Of a stretch of 8,039 bases of DNA, positions 6,063-8,039 are shown piece after piece. The position numbers were made by a program, and so were the translations under genes. The notes under the pieces are model-generated. The model was not told the DNA's origin and did not search any database. It worked only from the letters and a program-made list of their open reading frames with translations. The stretch is from assembly GCA_003168235.1 (NCBI GenBank), contig PMSZ01000040.1:1-8039 (forward strand), in the 5' to 3' direction. The DNA is from Acidobacteriaceae bacterium (GTDB taxonomy: Bacteria; Acidobacteriota; Terriglobia; Terriglobales; Acidobacteriaceae). The first letter of the stretch is position 1; every line of letters begins with the position of its first letter.

Positions 6063-6175
6063 CGTCCGCCACCCTGTTTGCCCGATTGATTGAACCACGA
6101 TCCATTTACGACGCTAAGCTTAACGACAAACAGCTCGCGGCCCGGATCGCCGCACGTGCCCCGTCGTCGGATTAG
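6041..6175 (+). pseudogene. Detached C-terminal segment of the ClC gene (after frameshift)
   Basis: From 6041 in the alternative frame the sequence reads APMLLAVTSATLFARL, then IEPRSIYDAKLNDKQLAARI, and ends APSSD with TAG at 6173-6175. This is the expected last membrane helix and cytoplasmic tail of this ClC branch, following ELTGHxRSL. Adding one base between the TTG at 6036-6038 and TC at 6039-6040 restores an Ile codon and a protein of about 454 residues. Either a one-base deletion inactivated the gene or the base is a sequencing error; the intact downstream reading frame suggests a recent event. Confidence 0.85.
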
Positions 6176-6209
6176 CGCCGGACCAGACGTCGTCGCCCAC
6201 TCCGGCGCT
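6174..6209. terminator. Hairpin at the restored end of the ClC gene
   Basis: AGCGCCGGA (6174-6182) pairs perfectly with TCCGGCGCT (6201-6209) around an 18-nt loop, starting inside the restored TAG stop. An alternative stem CGCTTGG (6206-6212) / CCAAGCG (6220-6226) overlaps its right arm. The position right after the restored ClC stop suits a terminator, but there is no T run, so it may be a repeat or a Rho-assisted end. Confidence 0.45.
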
Positions 6210-6365
6210 TGGAGCGCGCCCAAGCGTATCTTACCCGGGCTCCAGCCGATACTACTGCGATGGACTATGGGGTCCCAAATTCCGGACGCGGCCAGCCGAG
6301 AAAGCGCCGGCCCGACCAGCGGGGCCTAGATGATGCCTGAGGTGGTCTGATCAATCATAAATTGG

Positions 6366-7703
6366 TCAGGTTGTCGCCTGGTCGAGGTCCTCGATTAGGG
6401 GCGATCGTCTTTGCCGTAGTGCTGCCAGGTACCTGGTTTCGTCGTAGGCCTCTTGGTGTTTCCAGCAGTGCCAGAGTACCCGGATCCATTTGAAGGCGAG
6501 CGCCCGGATTATGGCGTGGTGGCCTTTTCCCGCGCGTTTTTGGCGGGCATAAAAGGCTCCGGCCCATCCGCAGTAGACGACGGTCTGGCCGGCCCACTCA
6601 ACAAACGTCTGTCGGACGAAGACCGGTGCGGTCCAGCGCCAATGGACCCAAAGCTGTCGGCCACTCTTTTCCTTCACCGGAGCGAGGCCGGCATACTTTT
6701 GGAGGCTCGGAGCATCCGGATAGCGTTCCCGATTGTCCCCAAACGCTACCAATAACCGTGGGGCCAATTGCGGCCCAGCTCCAGGCAGTTGCCGGAAGAG
6801 GGAGCTCTCGGCGTGGACTGCAAACTGTTCTGCGATCGACTCATCGAATCGGGCTATATGTCGCTGCAGCGTCCTGATCATCGAGGTCAACATTTGCACC
6901 TGGAGCACAGCTGGCCCGATGATTGCCGTGTCTTTAGTCAGCGCTTGCGCTCGAGCCAATAGATCCAGGCGGGCCTTGATCAGTTCGGGACGTCTCACTC
7001 GGTGTTGGAGGTAAAACGACTGGACTGTAGCGGGCCGAGCGCGCTGGAGGGTGTCGAGGTCGGGCCATCGTTCGAGGAAGTCGAGCGCCATAATTCCGTG
7101 CAGCTCGTCACCCACGAGCATAAGTGCTTGAGGGAAAAAGCCCTTAAGGACTGCGCGGAGTTGATTGCCCAATTGAGAGCGCCGATCGACCGCGCCGCGG
7201 CGCGCCAGGACCAGGGCAGCCAGTTCGCGAGTTTGCGCGCTGTCCAGCTGCAGAGGTTTCAATTGGTCTCCGTGACGGACCAGGAGGGTTAGGAGCACGT
7301 TCGCGTCCGGGACGTCATCTTTTGCGCCCGAGGGTATGAGGGCCTTGCGGAAGCGGGCACTCATCGCGGCGTTGATCGGAAAGACTTCGATCCATTTGTG
7401 TTCCAAGAGCGCCGAGACCAGAGCATCTCCTCCGGCCTCGATGGCGCAGGCCACGCGCGCATGGCCGCAGCGGCCTCCAAGCTCCTTCAGCCAGTCGTGG
7501 ATCTCTTCTGGTTGCGCTCCAAAATGTCCCTTTTCGATGTTCTGATTGTCGGCCATTTGCAGTGCAAACGCGTGCTGGGAGTCGCCCCAGTCCAAAGCAA
7601 GATATGCGGCATAGTCGTTGGTTTTCATTTCAGTTTGGATTGCAGGGGTCGGGCTGCAGTTCATATTGACGAGGCGTGGAGACGCCGGCGCCTGAGGATG
7701 CAT
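6366..7703 (-). CDS. IS110-family DEDD transposase/recombinase
   Basis: This 445-residue open frame is intact. The N-terminal RuvC-like DEDD domain shows D38 in YLALDWGDSQHAFAL, E89 in ACAIEAGGDALV, and the acidic pair and Asp of SGAKDDVPDANVLL (D129/D130, D133). A long helical region (about 235-295) leads to the C-terminal Tnp_20 domain, with LPGAGPQLAPRLL and YAGLAPVKEKSGRQ at about 306-350, where S347 is a candidate for the family's catalytic serine. IS110 enzymes join element and target at short core sites, and related ones are guided by a structured bridge RNA from the element's non-coding end. The first 25 residues are probably not native: MKTNDYAAYLALDW (ATG at 7628-7626) looks like the family start, and ATGs at 7703 and 7664 are alternatives; none has a strong ribosome binding site. 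Element ends were not identified, as the family often lacks terminal inverted repeats. Confidence 0.92.
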   Translation of the reverse strand: MHPQAPASPRLVNMNCSPTPAIQTEMKTNDYAAYLALDWGDSQHAFALQMADNQNIEKGHFGAQPEEIHDWLKELGGRCGHARVACAIEAGGDALVSALLEHKWIEVFPINAAMSARFRKALIPSGAKDDVPDANVLLTLLVRHGDQLKPLQLDSAQTRELAALVLARRGAVDRRSQLGNQLRAVLKGFFPQALMLVGDELHGIMALDFLERWPDLDTLQRARPATVQSFYLQHRVRRPELIKARLDLLARAQALTKDTAIIGPAVLQVQMLTSMIRTLQRHIARFDESIAEQFAVHAESSLFRQLPGAGPQLAPRLLVAFGDNRERYPDAPSLQKYAGLAPVKEKSGRQLWVHWRWTAPVFVRQTFVEWAGQTVVYCGWAGAFYARQKRAGKGHHAIIRALAFKWIRVLWHCWKHQEAYDETRYLAALRQRRSPLIEDLDQATT

Positions 7704-7715
7704 GGCCGATCCCGA

Positions 7716-7798
7716 TGCTGACTGACCGCGGTCGACATCTCATCTAAAGTTCCTTGTCGGGGAAAAACATGGGGTGTTCGTGCCGCGGCCAGTCAGCA
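7716..7798. repeat. 16-bp inverted repeat with 51-nt loop next to the IS110 gene
   Basis: TGCTGACTGACCGCGG (7716-7731) pairs with CCGCGGCCAGTCAGCA (7783-7798). Fifteen of sixteen positions match, the exception being A7725 against C7789. The loop is 7732-7782. Its inner edge is only 13 bases from the ATG at 7703. Confidence 0.75.
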
Positions 7799-7844
7799 AA
7801 TTAGTTATTGAAGACCACCAACCCAAGTTCGATTCCGGTCGGCG

Positions 7845-7911
7845 CGCGGTTGCTCACACCAGGAGCTCTCCCGTTTTTTGGACGTCCGATCTCCTGGCAT
7901 GAGCAACCGCG
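7845..7911. repeat. Large hairpin, 12 bp + 2x2 internal loop + 7 bp
   Basis: CGCGGTTGCTCA (7845-7856) pairs perfectly with TGAGCAACCGCG (7900-7911). After a facing CA/CA internal loop, CCAGGAG (7859-7865) pairs with CTCCTGG (7891-7897). The terminal loop of 25 bases contains a T6 run and the palindrome GGACGTCC. Confidence 0.8.
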
Positions 7912-7921
7912 GACACCCAAT

Positions 7922-7972
7922 ATGACATGGGGCGGACAAGCGGGGCGCAAGGCGCCAAGCTGTCCGCGTCAT
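7922..7972. repeat. Hairpin, 5 bp + bulge + 7 bp with inner stem
   Basis: ATGAC (7922-7926) pairs with GTCAT (7968-7972), and GCGGACA (7932-7938) pairs with TGTCCGC (7961-7967). The ATGGG-type bulge is on one side only. Inside, GGCGC (7944-7948) and GCGCC (7952-7956) form a further stem with a 3-base loop. Confidence 0.7.
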
Positions 7973-8039
7973 GACTATCAATCAAACGACACAGACAGAC
8001 CCTGGCGCCCGCGCCCGGGTAGTTAAGCTCGGGCTGGAT

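Larger units (their letters stand above)
7704..8039. other. Structured non-coding segment on the 5' side of the IS110 transposase; possible bridge RNA region
   Basis: No coding region is convincing here; a 72-codon frame at 7808-8026 has no recognisable features. Three large inverted repeats stand in tandem at 7716-7798, 7845-7911 and 7922-7972 (separate entries). Such density of paired arms in about 260 bases is far above what I see elsewhere in the window. In IS110-type elements the non-coding end next to the recombinase encodes the bridge RNA, so part of this segment may be that RNA, transcribed on the minus strand toward the transposase. Alternatively these are palindromic repeats of the host that served as target. 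Confidence 0.35.

Noticed and set aside
7827..7836. GTTCGATTCC, resembling the T-arm of a tRNA
   Set aside because: The bases on either side do not form a 5-bp T stem, and no acceptor, D or anticodon arm can be built around it.
7704..8039. CRISPR array or integron attC cluster
   Set aside because: The three hairpins have different arm sequences with no repeated unit or regular spacer, and the attC core motifs RYYYAAC/GTTRRRY are not placed at the stem ends.

Overview
The window is an accessory, mobile-element-rich stretch of a fairly GC-rich bacterial chromosome. Nothing in it fixes the species. Three things point loosely to a soil or aquatic member of the Verrucomicrobiota or a similar phylum: a sialate O-acetylesterase of the polysaccharide-degrading type, BrnT/BrnA and RelB/RelE-type toxin-antitoxin (TA) pairs beside scattered hairpin repeats, and a proteobacterial/verrucomicrobial-style ClC transporter. 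This is inference from gene content.

Layout, left to right. Positions 1-477 hold the 3' end of a sialate O-acetylesterase gene, cut by the window edge. 478-809 is gene-free. 810-1588 (minus strand) is a dead IS5-family transposase with one frameshift and three in-frame stops. 1692-2996 is a complete-looking IS3-family insertion sequence, with terminal inverted repeats, overlapping orfA and orfB, and an A7 slippery site. 3001-3533 is intergenic and carries a 36-bp near-perfect hairpin repeat plus a copy of its core about 100 bp earlier. 3534-4083 is a BrnT toxin / ribbon-helix-helix antitoxin pair. 4295-4815 is a RelB/DinJ-like antitoxin and a RelE/ParE-like toxin. The toxin stop overlaps the GTG of a ClC-family chloride transporter (4812 onward). 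That transporter is frameshifted near its C-terminus: the missing 44 residues are readable in another frame and end at 6175, on the edge of a 9-bp-arm hairpin. 6366-7703 (minus strand) is an intact IS110-family DEDD transposase. 7704-8039, on the 5' side of that transposase, holds three strong inverted repeats in a row and no convincing gene.

Functionally the window is three unrelated insertion-sequence families, one decayed and two apparently intact, around two TA modules and two housekeeping-like genes, one truncated by the window and one frameshifted. The two TA modules are probably self-contained and autoregulated. The ClC gene is closely packed behind the second module and may be co-transcribed with it. 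The most interesting part is the structured DNA next to the IS110 transposase. IS110 elements are now known to carry a structured 'bridge' RNA in their non-coding end, and this segment is a candidate, although simple palindromic repeats that served as insertion target are an equally fair reading.
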